A stretch of 64,000 bases of DNA. It comes from CAWFGS01 sp963815535 (lineage in GTDB: Bacteria; Pseudomonadota; Alphaproteobacteria; Sphingomonadales; Sphingomonadaceae). The stretch lies in NCBI GenBank assembly GCA_963815535.1, contig CAWFGS010000003.1, positions 434,001 through 498,000 on the forward strand. The letters are read 5' to 3'. Shown piece after piece: positions 56,357 through 64,000 of the stretch (position 1 is its first letter; the number at the start of each line of letters is the position of its first letter). The position numbers were made by a program, and so were the translations under genes. Under the pieces are notes generated by a model that did no database searches, was not told the DNA's origin, and saw only the letters and a list, made by a program, of their open reading frames with translations.

Positions 56357-57180
56357 TATCGTATTCCCCCAACAGTCGCAGCGGTGGACGGGTCTGGCAC
56401 GAAGGTAGCCAGCGGCTGATCCACCGCGCGCGGTGGTGATATCGTCCGGGGTGGCCCCGCATTGGTCAAAGTTGCCATCTGTTTGCCGGATCGCAGCACT
56501 ATTGCGGCGGGAACCCCGTCGACCACGATCGTATCGCCGCGAACGGTGAAATTGACCGGGCCTTCCGTGCCCTTGCGATCCGTCACCAGAATGGCCGGTA
56601 CGGGCTTGTCCACGTTCCAGGCAAGAAACGTGGCTTGCCCGTCATCATAGATGCGCGCGGGCAGCAGAGCGGTATCGCCGTCGCTCGCCCATGCGAAGTT
56701 CAGTTCCGCCGGATCTACCACTGCATAGGGATCGTTCGCAGCCGCCCGTTCCATCGCGTTCGGCGCTTGTGCAATGACGGCGTCCGCCTCGGCCTCGGGT
56801 TCCGGGGGATAGGTGAATTTCAACATATACAACGGCCGGTTGCGCGGGCTGGCGACCAGATCGAACAGATACGTTCTCCGGTTGGTCACCACTGTCATGT
56901 TGGTCGATGCGCTGGCCGATAGCGGCTTGACGAACAGCAGATCGGCGCGCTTGTTCGGGGTGACCTGCCATGACTGGCTGTCGCCGATCGCCACGTTCTC
57001 GATCACTTCGTCCGTGCCGAAACTGATAGTTGCCTGAACGCCAGCCTTACCATCGAGGCGCACGACCTCGCCCGGATCGTAGAAACGTTCCTGCAGACGG
57101 GCATCCTGTGCATGGGCAGGGGCGACATGCCCCACGGCTGCTACCAGCATCGCCAGGACCAGAAACATGGCGCGGATCAT
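56356..57180 (-). CDS. virB9: VirB9-type T4SS core protein
   Basis: 274 residues with a signal peptide (cleaved near APAHA-QD). Periplasmic/outer-membrane core subunit that pairs with VirB10. Typical blocks: DPGEVVRLDGKAGVQATISF, SWQVTPNKRADLLFVKP, TNMTVVTNRRTYLFDL, then a C-terminal beta domain (FAWASDGDTALLPARIYDDGQATFL). It follows virB6 with a four-base overlap, so no virB8 fits between. Confidence 0.93.
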   Translation of the reverse strand: MIRAMFLVLAMLVAAVGHVAPAHAQDARLQERFYDPGEVVRLDGKAGVQATISFGTDEVIENVAIGDSQSWQVTPNKRADLLFVKPLSASASTNMTVVTNRRTYLFDLVASPRNRPLYMLKFTYPPEPEAEADAVIAQAPNAMERAAANDPYAVVDPAELNFAWASDGDTALLPARIYDDGQATFLAWNVDKPVPAILVTDRKGTEGPVNFTVRGDTIVVDGVPAAIVLRSGKQMATLTNAGPPRTISPPRAVDQPLATFVPDPSTAATVGGIR

Positions 57181-58394
57181 TTTGCTTTCTCCAGCGAAGC
57201 GGTGTGCGTGGTGCGGAAGCGATTGCCGATCCCGCGCGTGCGTGCAGAGCGCCCGGACGGCGCCGCAATCGTCGGTCGGGTGACGCTGCCCGATGTGCCG
57301 CCCGCGACTATCTTGGCAGTGCGACCCGACGACGCGCTCGATCCTCCGGTATCATTGGCGGCAATCGCAGTCGTCGTCGGCATGTCGATCCGCCGCGCGG
57401 CGGCCACGGCAACCGGTTGCCCCGTCGTGGCAGTCGCTGCGCCAACGTTGGCGCGCGTTGGGGTTGCGGCGGTCGAAGCGGGCGCGGCAACGGTCACGAT
57501 ATCGCGTTCCTTTTGTGGGACGAAGCCGAATATCCGCCATCCCGCGACCATCGTGGATGCCACTTTCAAGGCCATGATCATCAAGGCGACATGCACCGCG
57601 CCGACCATGAAGAATGCCATTGCCGCCTGTGCATCGATCTGTCCGGGAACCGCAGCCAGATTGGTAAGGATCGGCACGGACAGCTCCAGCATGATGCTTC
57701 CGGCCAGAACCGCGAACAGGGGGGTCAGCGATAGCAGCAGGACACCTTTCAGCCAGCCGGTAAACAGCCCGCGTGTGCCGTTGAACAGTGCCATGACCAC
57801 GAATATCGGACCCAGGGCGATGAGTACGGCCAGACCGATACGCGCGGTCACCAGCACACCCACCGTGCCGAGCAGAAACAGCGTCGCACCCATCCAGACC
57901 AGCCCTTCGGGCGAAAATGTCGATACGTCTGCTCCCGCATCGGCCCCTCCGGTCGCTGCCGCACCTTGCCCGGTCGCCTGCTGAACGGCGGCGAAAACGA
58001 TATCGATCTTGTCGCCGAATGTCTGCGTGGCGGACCCCTCATTACCCGTCAGCAGCGATGCTAAATAATCGGGCGCGCCGATCGCGACATTGGCGACCAG
58101 TGTTTGATAGGCGACCCAACTGGTCGCGACGGTCAGTACCAGTCCCAGGGTAAGGAAACGCGGTGTCAGCGATCCGATGCCCAGGCTCGACCGCCCCAGC
58201 AGCAACTGGATCGCGAAGAACGCGATATACAGTGTCAGCAGGATCGTCAGGGTGGTCACCATCGCGCCGCCGGGTGCGAACAATCTGCCGAAGGCGGAAC
58301 CCGTCATTTCGGTGGACATGCAATCCACCGCACGCAGTGCTGCGGCAACGCCGGTCCCGACGCCCTGCATGACCTGGTCGCATTGTGCGCTCAT
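57177..58394 (-). CDS. virB6: VirB6/TrbL-type T4SS inner-membrane protein
   Basis: 405 residues. Polytopic: hydrophobic segments near 47-68, 75-98, 165-185, 190-210 and 215-240, with a long periplasmic loop in the middle, then a Ser/Thr/Ala-rich cytoplasmic tail of about 100 residues. The segment GLAVLIALGPIFVVMALFNGTRGLFTGWLKG is the VirB6 central signature. Between virB4 and virB9, both overlapping by four bases. Confidence 0.9.
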   Translation of the reverse strand: MSAQCDQVMQGVGTGVAAALRAVDCMSTEMTGSAFGRLFAPGGAMVTTLTILLTLYIAFFAIQLLLGRSSLGIGSLTPRFLTLGLVLTVATSWVAYQTLVANVAIGAPDYLASLLTGNEGSATQTFGDKIDIVFAAVQQATGQGAAATGGADAGADVSTFSPEGLVWMGATLFLLGTVGVLVTARIGLAVLIALGPIFVVMALFNGTRGLFTGWLKGVLLLSLTPLFAVLAGSIMLELSVPILTNLAAVPGQIDAQAAMAFFMVGAVHVALMIMALKVASTMVAGWRIFGFVPQKERDIVTVAAPASTAATPTRANVGAATATTGQPVAVAAARRIDMPTTTAIAANDTGGSSASSGRTAKIVAGGTSGSVTRPTIAAPSGRSARTRGIGNRFRTTHTASLEKAK

Positions 58395-60853
58395 TGTGCG
58401 GCCTGGCGTTCGTAAATGTCATAGGCATCGATCGTATCGTCGGGCTCCACGAGCGGACCGGGCCAGGCGTGTCCCGTCAGCATCGGAAACCATTGGGCAG
58501 GCTCGTCGCCCACCGCAGCGCGTATCTGATCGAGTTTGCGAACGGAGCTTTCCCGGCCCGACAGCAAGGTTAGCACTTCGGGCGCACCGGACAGATCTAG
58601 CCGCACGACCACGCTGGCGTCGGGTTGCCGCACCAGAAAGCATCGGCTGTGTGCGGGCAGGGTGCGGATCAGCGCCAATTCGTGATCGGTCAGGCCGAAC
58701 CCTTCGCAGTAATCTTCCGCCCGCGCGCGCGAATTGGGCATGAACACCATCGTCGCCGTTTGTTCGACAAGCGCGCTCGAAATCTTGCTTTCCAACGCAT
58801 CGCGCGCGCTTTGCGTGGCGAAGCCGATCAACGCGTTGCGTTTTCGCAGAGTCTTCAACCAGTCGCGGATGCGGGCGGAAAACACTTCGTCGTCCAGCGC
58901 CTTCCACCCCTCGTCGATCAGAATCATCGCAGGTGTGCCGTCCAGCCGTTCCTCGATCCGATGAAACAGATACATCATCGTTGGCGTTCGCAGCTTCGGG
59001 TTCTCCAGCAGCGCGGTCATATCGAAACCGAGCACACGAGCGTCGAGGTCCAGCCGGTCATCGGCATTGTCGAACAACCAGGCATGTTCCCCGCCACCAT
59101 TGTCGAAACCGGCCCGGTCGTTGCCGATCCATGCCGACAGGCGATCGGACAGGTCGCCCGGCTGCGGCCTCCGCGCGCCCGACAGCAATTCCTTGAAATG
59201 CCGAAGGCGGCGCAGACTTGCATCATTGGCATAGGCGGCATCCACCGCTTGATTGATCGCGGCCAGTTCCTCCGGCCCATCGGCATTCAGCAGCACGCCC
59301 AACCAATCGCGCAGGAATGCGCGATTGTGCGGCGTGTCGGGCAGGGCAAGCGGATTGAACCCAGTTGGTGCGCCCGCCGTGATCCGGTCATACCGTCCGC
59401 CGATCCCGCGCACGAAAAGCTCCGCACCGCGGTCCTTGTCGAACAGGACAGTGCGTGGTTTGAATTTCTGCGCCTGCGCGGCAAGGAAGTTCATCACCAC
59501 CGTTTTGCCCGAACCGCTCGGCCCGATAACGCTGAAATTGCCAAGATCGCCGTGGTGAAAATTGAAGAAGAACGGCGTGGCGCTGGTGGTTTCGAGCAGT
59601 GTAACCGCCTCTCCCCAATGGTTGCCGTTCGCTTGGCCCAGGGCAAATCCATGCATCGAACCAAAGCCTGCCATATTGGCGCTGGAGATCATTGCGCGGC
59701 GGACGAGATATTGCTCGTTGCCGGGAAACTGACCCCAGAAGGATGGCTCCAGATTGGTATCCTCCCGCACCGCAATCGCGCCTGTATCAGCAAGAGCGGC
59801 GGCGCAGGCTGCGGTCGCGTCATCCAGGGTGGCGAGATCGCCCGAACGGACCATGACGCTCAAATGGTGATCCCCGAAGCCGACCGCGCCGTTGCCCAGC
59901 GCATCGCGGGCGGCCATCATGTCGCTGCGTTCGGCGACTGCGTCTTCGTCTGCGGATTTCAACCGGCGGATCGACAGGTCCATCCGTTCGCGCGCGGTTT
60001 GGCGTTCGGTTGGGGCATAACTCTCGCTGACCACCATTTCGTAGGGCAGGCGCAGCAAATTATCGAGCAAGCCGGGCGAGGTCGCTTCGGGGTAATCCTT
60101 CAAACCCAGTATGGCGGCGAAATCGGGTTGGCCGCTACCGCGCAGTTCCATTGCATCGAGCCCGAAACTGACCCGGCGATAGGGAAGCATGACCCCAAGA
60201 TCGACATCGTCGGCAGGACGCCGCACCGGACGCATTTCGCCATTGTAGAGCGCGCTCAACAATTCGAGGATTTCGGAATTGCTACCACTGGCGCCCTGGT
60301 ATTCACCAAGCAGCACCGCTCCATAGCTGGACAGCGACGCTGTCAGTCCGGTGATTGCGGCACGCAGGGCGCGAATGTCCTTGGGGTCGGCTTCTATGTC
60401 GGCCTTGCCACGGCGGTTGATCATCTTGCCCAACCGCTCTGCCAAGCCGGCTTTGCCGCGCGCAGGACGTCGGATCAGTGTAATAAACTGGTCGTTGATG
60501 AACAGCGCCCCATCACCCAGCCGTTCCTTCCATCGCGCATCGATATGCCGGCTGATGGGATCGGCGAATTCTGCATCCAGCTCCACGGCGACACGGCGGC
60601 GGATCACATGGTGATACATGACGAAGCGCGCATCCAGCGTGGACCGCAGCATGATCTCGCGCGTGGCGGCATGGGCGTTCAGCGCATCGCTGTCTTCCGT
60701 TTCGAACAGCAGGCCGGGCACCTGCAGAGCGGCCATCACCGATCCGTCGCGCATCTGCACGATACTTTCGTCCAGCAGACGCGCATAGGGTAGCCGGTCG
60801 CCTGCGCGGGCTTCCTTCTCGCTCCATCCAGCCGGGCCGATCCATTTGGTCAT
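58391..60853 (-). CDS. virB4: VirB4-type T4SS ATPase
   Basis: 820 residues. Main energising ATPase for pilus and transport. Walker A GPSGSGKTVVMNFLAAQ lies near residue 445, Walker B-like region in AMILIDEGWKALDDE, and the arginine/glutamine region FATQSARDAL after it. The N-terminal CagE-like half is complete. It starts next to virB3 and its stop overlaps virB6. Unbroken at full length. Confidence 0.95.
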   Translation of the reverse strand: MTKWIGPAGWSEKEARAGDRLPYARLLDESIVQMRDGSVMAALQVPGLLFETEDSDALNAHAATREIMLRSTLDARFVMYHHVIRRRVAVELDAEFADPISRHIDARWKERLGDGALFINDQFITLIRRPARGKAGLAERLGKMINRRGKADIEADPKDIRALRAAITGLTASLSSYGAVLLGEYQGASGSNSEILELLSALYNGEMRPVRRPADDVDLGVMLPYRRVSFGLDAMELRGSGQPDFAAILGLKDYPEATSPGLLDNLLRLPYEMVVSESYAPTERQTARERMDLSIRRLKSADEDAVAERSDMMAARDALGNGAVGFGDHHLSVMVRSGDLATLDDATAACAAALADTGAIAVREDTNLEPSFWGQFPGNEQYLVRRAMISSANMAGFGSMHGFALGQANGNHWGEAVTLLETTSATPFFFNFHHGDLGNFSVIGPSGSGKTVVMNFLAAQAQKFKPRTVLFDKDRGAELFVRGIGGRYDRITAGAPTGFNPLALPDTPHNRAFLRDWLGVLLNADGPEELAAINQAVDAAYANDASLRRLRHFKELLSGARRPQPGDLSDRLSAWIGNDRAGFDNGGGEHAWLFDNADDRLDLDARVLGFDMTALLENPKLRTPTMMYLFHRIEERLDGTPAMILIDEGWKALDDEVFSARIRDWLKTLRKRNALIGFATQSARDALESKISSALVEQTATMVFMPNSRARAEDYCEGFGLTDHELALIRTLPAHSRCFLVRQPDASVVVRLDLSGAPEVLTLLSGRESSVRKLDQIRAAVGDEPAQWFPMLTGHAWPGPLVEPDDTIDAYDIYERQAAQ

Positions 60854-60889
60854 TGTGTGCCCTCCCCGGGCAGCGAATGCGAGGTCAGT

Positions 60890-61171
60890 TCACGAAGCGT
60901 AGGAATTGCAGCCCCAGCGTTTCCAATTGGGAATACGCGGACATTTGCTGACTTTGGTGATCCACAGATCGAAAACTCGCGGCTCGCGAAGGCACGCAAA
61001 ATATCCAACCACATGCAGCACGACAGCAGCGAGCAGAGCGTAGAAACTGCCCGTTATCAGAAACAATTCGGTGGTCAGCGCGAAATTGATGATGAAATAG
61101 TTATACGTTACGCCCGCGAACATCTGCGGGCGGGTCAGTGCGCGGTGAACGGGGCTGCGGGTGAGTTCCAT
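60890..61171 (-). CDS. virB3: VirB3-type T4SS membrane protein
   Basis: 93 residues. Short protein with HRALTRPQMFAGVTYNYF (the VirB3 signature) and two hydrophobic segments (about 27-45 and 46-66), then a basic tail. Joined to virB4 in many systems but separate here. ATG 61171 is preferred over 61222. It starts 4 bases after virB2. Confidence 0.9.
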   Translation of the reverse strand: MELTRSPVHRALTRPQMFAGVTYNYFIINFALTTELFLITGSFYALLAAVVLHVVGYFACLREPRVFDLWITKVSKCPRIPNWKRWGCNSYAS

Positions 61172-61175
61172 GCGG

Positions 61176-61478
61176 TCAGGTTCCCGCCGCGCCCTGAATA
61201 CCGGCGACGATCGTGCCAGCACCGAACAGGATGAACACGCCGATAATCACGGTTGCCCCGAACCGCCAGTTGAGACGCCCCGTCAACATCATGAAACCAA
61301 CGGCCGCGACGGCCATAACGGCAATGGCAGTGGCGACATTGCCAAGCAGAGTTCCTTGCAGCCAACCCAACGCGGCCACGATCGGGCCGGAACCCTGCGG
61401 ATCGCCGCCCTGCTGCGCCAACGCGGCGGATGGGGCGATGAATAGGAACAAACCGATGACGGAAAGGACCGAACGCAT
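61176..61478 (-). CDS. virB2: VirB2-type pilin
   Basis: About 100 residues with a signal peptide (cleaved near AALAQQ). Two long hydrophobic helices (about 33-63 and 70-92) separated by TGRLNWRFG. Length and form fit the T4SS pilin. ATG 61478 preferred. Between virB1 and virB3. Confidence 0.88.
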   Translation of the reverse strand: MRSVLSVIGLFLFIAPSAALAQQGGDPQGSGPIVAALGWLQGTLLGNVATAIAVMAVAAVGFMMLTGRLNWRFGATVIIGVFILFGAGTIVAGIQGAAGT

Positions 61479-61479
61479 A

Positions 61480-62139
61480 TTACTGGCTACTCCGGGAATG
61501 ATTTCCGAGCCGACCCATGATGGCGACCACGTAATTTTGGGTTTCGCGAATACGCGGAATGCCGCCGGCGCGCATGACGCGCCCTGGGCCGGCATTGTAT
61601 GCTGCCAACGCTTTTTCCAGATCGCCGTCGAACCGGTTCAGCTGCTGGCGCAGATAACGTGCGCCGCCTTCAAGATTGGCGAAGGGATCGTCAGGGTCAA
61701 CGCCGAGATCGCGCGCCGTACCCGGCATCAATTGGGCAAGGCCGCGCGCGCCGACCGGCGACCTTGCATTTGGGCGCCACCGGCTTTCCTGCCACACCAG
61801 CGCCTCGATCAAGGTCGGGCTGAGATCGAAACGCACGGCCAGTTCGTGCACCTTGGCCGAATATTCTTGCGGTATAAAACGCGCGTGATGTCGTGGATCG
61901 GCGACGGCCTGTTCCGGGGCTGTAAAATCGGCCGCCAGCGTAACGACAGATGCGGCGGCAGACATTGGCACATCCGTTTCATCCCGCCCCGCTTGCGCAC
62001 CATCGGCTTTCGCTACCCAATGCGAACCTTCGGTATCGATCTGTAGGACATCGGCGAATGCCGGGCTGGCGAGAGCGGCGCATGTGGCGGCGGCGACCAC
62101 ACACAGGCCTTTCGGAAGAATCGCCACGCTTTTCATCAT
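61480..62139 (-). CDS. virB1: VirB1-type lytic transglycosylase
   Basis: 219 residues with a signal peptide (MMKSVAILPKGLCVVAAATCAALASPAFA). SLT domain: catalytic Glu in ALVWQESRWRPNA, then GARGLAQLMPGTA, YLRQQLNRF and AAYNAGPGRV. It opens a path in peptidoglycan for the secretion channel. First gene of the virB operon; its stop abuts virB2. Confidence 0.92.
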   Translation of the reverse strand: MMKSVAILPKGLCVVAAATCAALASPAFADVLQIDTEGSHWVAKADGAQAGRDETDVPMSAAASVVTLAADFTAPEQAVADPRHHARFIPQEYSAKVHELAVRFDLSPTLIEALVWQESRWRPNARSPVGARGLAQLMPGTARDLGVDPDDPFANLEGGARYLRQQLNRFDGDLEKALAAYNAGPGRVMRAGGIPRIRETQNYVVAIMGRLGNHSRSSQ

Positions 62140-62300
62140 CGCAGGATGGCCGTGCAACATGACAGGTTCGTTACAAACTACGATCCACTTGCTTCCCATG
62201 ATTTAGCATAATTCTACGCAACCGCTGCATTACATCTGATCCGCACACAGTAGTTGACATGCCGTTAGACGCTCATCCCCTGTCTTAAGCTCACATCGTA

Positions 62301-62318
62301 CAGTCATAAAATTGTAAT
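62301..62318 (+). promoter_or_regulatory. Pho box (PhoB site)
   Basis: CAGTCATAAAATTGTAAT matches the Pho box consensus CTGTCAT-AAAA-CTGTCAT at 15 of 18 positions, with the 11-base half-site spacing. It lies about 174 bases before the lipoprotein start at 62492, between that gene and virB1. Confidence 0.75.
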
Positions 62319-62491
62319 AATAGACGTTTGCGCAGGGTTTACTGCGAAAACCGATCGAACCTGCGGGATATTTCGGTGGATCGGCCATCTGCAAACAAAG
62401 TGTCACAGAACTGGACTAGCTAACGAATCGTAAGCGCAAGCTTGCAGCTATTTTCCAGCCGGCAGGTTCGGCTTTCTTCGAGGGGTTCATC

Positions 62492-64000
62492 GTGCACAAC
62501 ATCCATCGTTCCTTGGTTCTGGGCTGCAGCGCCCTTGCTTTGTCCGCTTGTGGTCCCGACGACATTTCGTCGCCTGGAACCGGCGGAAACATCACCATCA
62601 ACAATCCTCCGGCCCCCACTCCCACACCGACTCCCCCGCCAACCACGACCGTAACCGCTGCAAACGGCTGCCCGACCATTGCGGATGCCCAGGGTCTCGA
62701 CGATCGCGGAACCATATCGGGGCCGACGGGCACATATCGGGTTTGCGCGATGCCCGCCCGGTTCAACGCATCCTCGACGCTGCCATACATTCGCGGTTTG
62801 CTTTATCTGATGGACGGCCGGGTCGATGTCGGCACCGATGGTGGACCGACCCCCGATGCGAGCGACGGTGTCAGCGACACCAACGTGCAGCTGTCGATCG
62901 AAGCAGGCGCGATTGTCTATGCCAGTGGCGCAAGTTTCCTGAACGTCAATCGCGGGAACAGGATCAACGCGGCGGGGACGGCGACGCGGCCGATCATCTT
63001 TACCAGCCGCGACAACGTGCTGGGCCTCAACAACGACAATTCATCGGGCCAATGGGGCGGGATCGTCCTGTCGGGGCGTGCGCCGGTAACGGACTGCATC
63101 GCACCAGGCGCGACGCCGGGCAGCACCAGTTGCGAACGTCAGGTCGAGGGGGCCGCACAGCCGGCTATCTTCGGCGGCGCGACCAACAACGACAATTCAG
63201 GACGCCTCAGCTTCGTGCAGATCCGTTATTCGGGCTTCGTCCTTTCAGGCGATAACGAACTGCAATCGTTGACGACGGGAGGCACTGGCACCGGCACGAC
63301 ATTCGACAACGTGATGAGCTACAACAGTTCGGACGATGGCGTCGAATTCTTCGGCGGTTTCGTGAATATGCGTAATCTGATCGTTGTCGGCGCAGAAGAC
63401 GATTCGATCGATACCGATACCGGCGTCAAAGCGAACTTGCAGTTCGTGATCGCCATTCAGCGCAACGAAGTCGGCGACGGTATCATCGAAGCCGACTCCA
63501 CCAATGGGTTGGAAGAACAGACACCGCGTCAGCGCACCCAGATTTCGAACGCGACCTTCATTCAGCGTCGCACCAACGATCAGGCGCTGCGTATTCGCGG
63601 GGCGGCGGATTATTCGCTCGTGAACACCGTCGTGGTGGATGGTTCGCAGGGAACGCCATGTTTGCGGATCGACCAACCGCAGACAATTCGGGCGGCCGAC
63701 GCATCGCGTGATGAGGCGGGGCCACCGCTGTTCCAATCGGTCGTGCTTGACTGCGCCACGGCATTCCGCGCCGGCAGCGGCGGCGTTACGGCCGCTCAGA
63801 CGCAGGCTGTGTTCGAAGCGGGATCGAACAACCACACGAACTTTACCAATACGCTGTCCATGACATTCCGGAACGGATCGAACGAAACGGCAGTCATGGC
63901 GTTCAACCCTACCACGCTCAGCAGTTTCTTCCAGAACGTCAGTTACATCGGTGCTGTCCAGCAAGGCGGGACGGACTGGACGCAAGGGTGGACCTGCAAT
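62492..64000 (+). CDS. Secreted beta-helix-like lipoprotein, runs off the window
   Basis: At least 503 codons open to the window end, with no stop inside. GTG 62492 follows GAGGGG. Signal peptide with lipobox LSAC (Cys about residue 20), a Pro/Thr-rich linker (NNPPAPTPTPTPP), then a repetitive domain of short strands and Gly/Asn/Asp turns (GAIVYASGASFLNVNRGNRINAAG, FTSRDNVLGLNNDNSSGQWGGIVLSG) as in right-handed parallel beta helices. Four Cys pairs occur in loops. No known catalytic motif. The Pho box suggests phosphate-starvation control, so a role in binding or degrading phosphate compounds at the surface is possible. Confidence 0.8.
   Translation, partial: MHNIHRSLVLGCSALALSACGPDDISSPGTGGNITINNPPAPTPTPTPPPTTTVTAANGCPTIADAQGLDDRGTISGPTGTYRVCAMPARFNASSTLPYIRGLLYLMDGRVDVGTDGGPTPDASDGVSDTNVQLSIEAGAIVYASGASFLNVNRGNRINAAGTATRPIIFTSRDNVLGLNNDNSSGQWGGIVLSGRAPVTDCIAPGATPGSTSCERQVEGAAQPAIFGGATNNDNSGRLSFVQIRYSGFVLSGDNELQSLTTGGTGTGTTFDNVMSYNSSDDGVEFFGGFVNMRNLIVVGAEDDSIDTDTGVKANLQFVIAIQRNEVGDGIIEADSTNGLEEQTPRQRTQISNATFIQRRTNDQALRIRGAADYSLVNTVVVDGSQGTPCLRIDQPQTIRAADASRDEAGPPLFQSVVLDCATAFRAGSGGVTAAQTQAVFEAGSNNHTNFTNTLSMTFRNGSNETAVMAFNPTTLSSFFQNVSYIGAVQQGGTDWTQGWTCN

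Noticed and set aside
58625..60793. 722-codon plus-strand frame opposite virB4
   Set aside because: Antisense shadow of a full-length virB4; no start signal or domain.

Overview
The window is GC-rich chromosomal DNA of an alphaproteobacterium, most likely a sphingomonad (Erythrobacteraceae or Sphingomonadaceae). The reasons are a GapR-type nucleoid protein next to DUF1244 and YebC, a TonB-dependent receptor with a beta-propeller phytase, an alphaproteobacterial LexA box (GTTC-N7-GTTC) before imuA-imuB-dnaE2, and a DUF3618/holin-X stress operon. I saw no rRNA or tRNA gene and no CRISPR array.

Layout. 1-5 kb: 3' part of rpoC, a DUF1761 membrane protein and gltX. 5-8.4 kb: a GAF-PAS-GGDEF-EAL cyclic-di-GMP protein and a small lipoprotein. 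8.4-19.8 kb: housekeeping genes (pyk, DUF1244, gapR, yebC, ruvC joined in frame to an ArsC-like reductase, glpQ, ubiG, lysC, purT, katG). 20-29 kb: mixed metabolic and membrane genes, a LytTR regulator, a three-gene envelope-stress operon, and a QmcA/NfeD pair. 29-39.3 kb: a glycan region. A minus-strand operon (rfbF, rfbG, C-methyltransferase, rfbC, reductase, CmcI-like protein, GT2, GtrA/GT-C fusion) should make and transfer a CDP-linked, C-methylated 6-deoxyhexose; a GtrB-type transferase lies opposite. 39.5-43.5 kb: a TonB receptor-phytase operon behind a Pho box. 43.5-45.5 kb: a methyltransferase and a PhyH-type dioxygenase. 45.7-51.2 kb: the SOS mutagenesis cassette. 51.2-54.2 kb: a mostly non-coding stretch and a small island with a ParB-type DNA methyltransferase and a shortened DUF5681 protein. 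54.2-62.1 kb: a type IV secretion cluster (virB1-2-3-4-6-9-10-11) with no virB5, virB7, virB8 or virD4 in the window. 62.3 kb to the end: a second Pho box and a lipoprotein gene that runs off the window.

Sequence quality needs attention. At least nine genes need single-base corrections to read through, including the essential genes rpoC, gltX and lysC. Most look like one extra base in a short run. I read these mainly as sequencing or assembly errors, not true pseudogenes, and I annotate the repaired gene span. A 13-base match to the Tn5 (Nextera) mosaic end at 51890-51902 points the same way.

How genes work together: the two Pho boxes link phytate breakdown, receptor-mediated uptake and a surface lipoprotein to phosphate starvation. 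The LexA box puts imuA-imuB-dnaE2 under DNA-damage control. The CDP-sugar operon holds a nearly complete route from glucose-1-phosphate to a transferred sugar.
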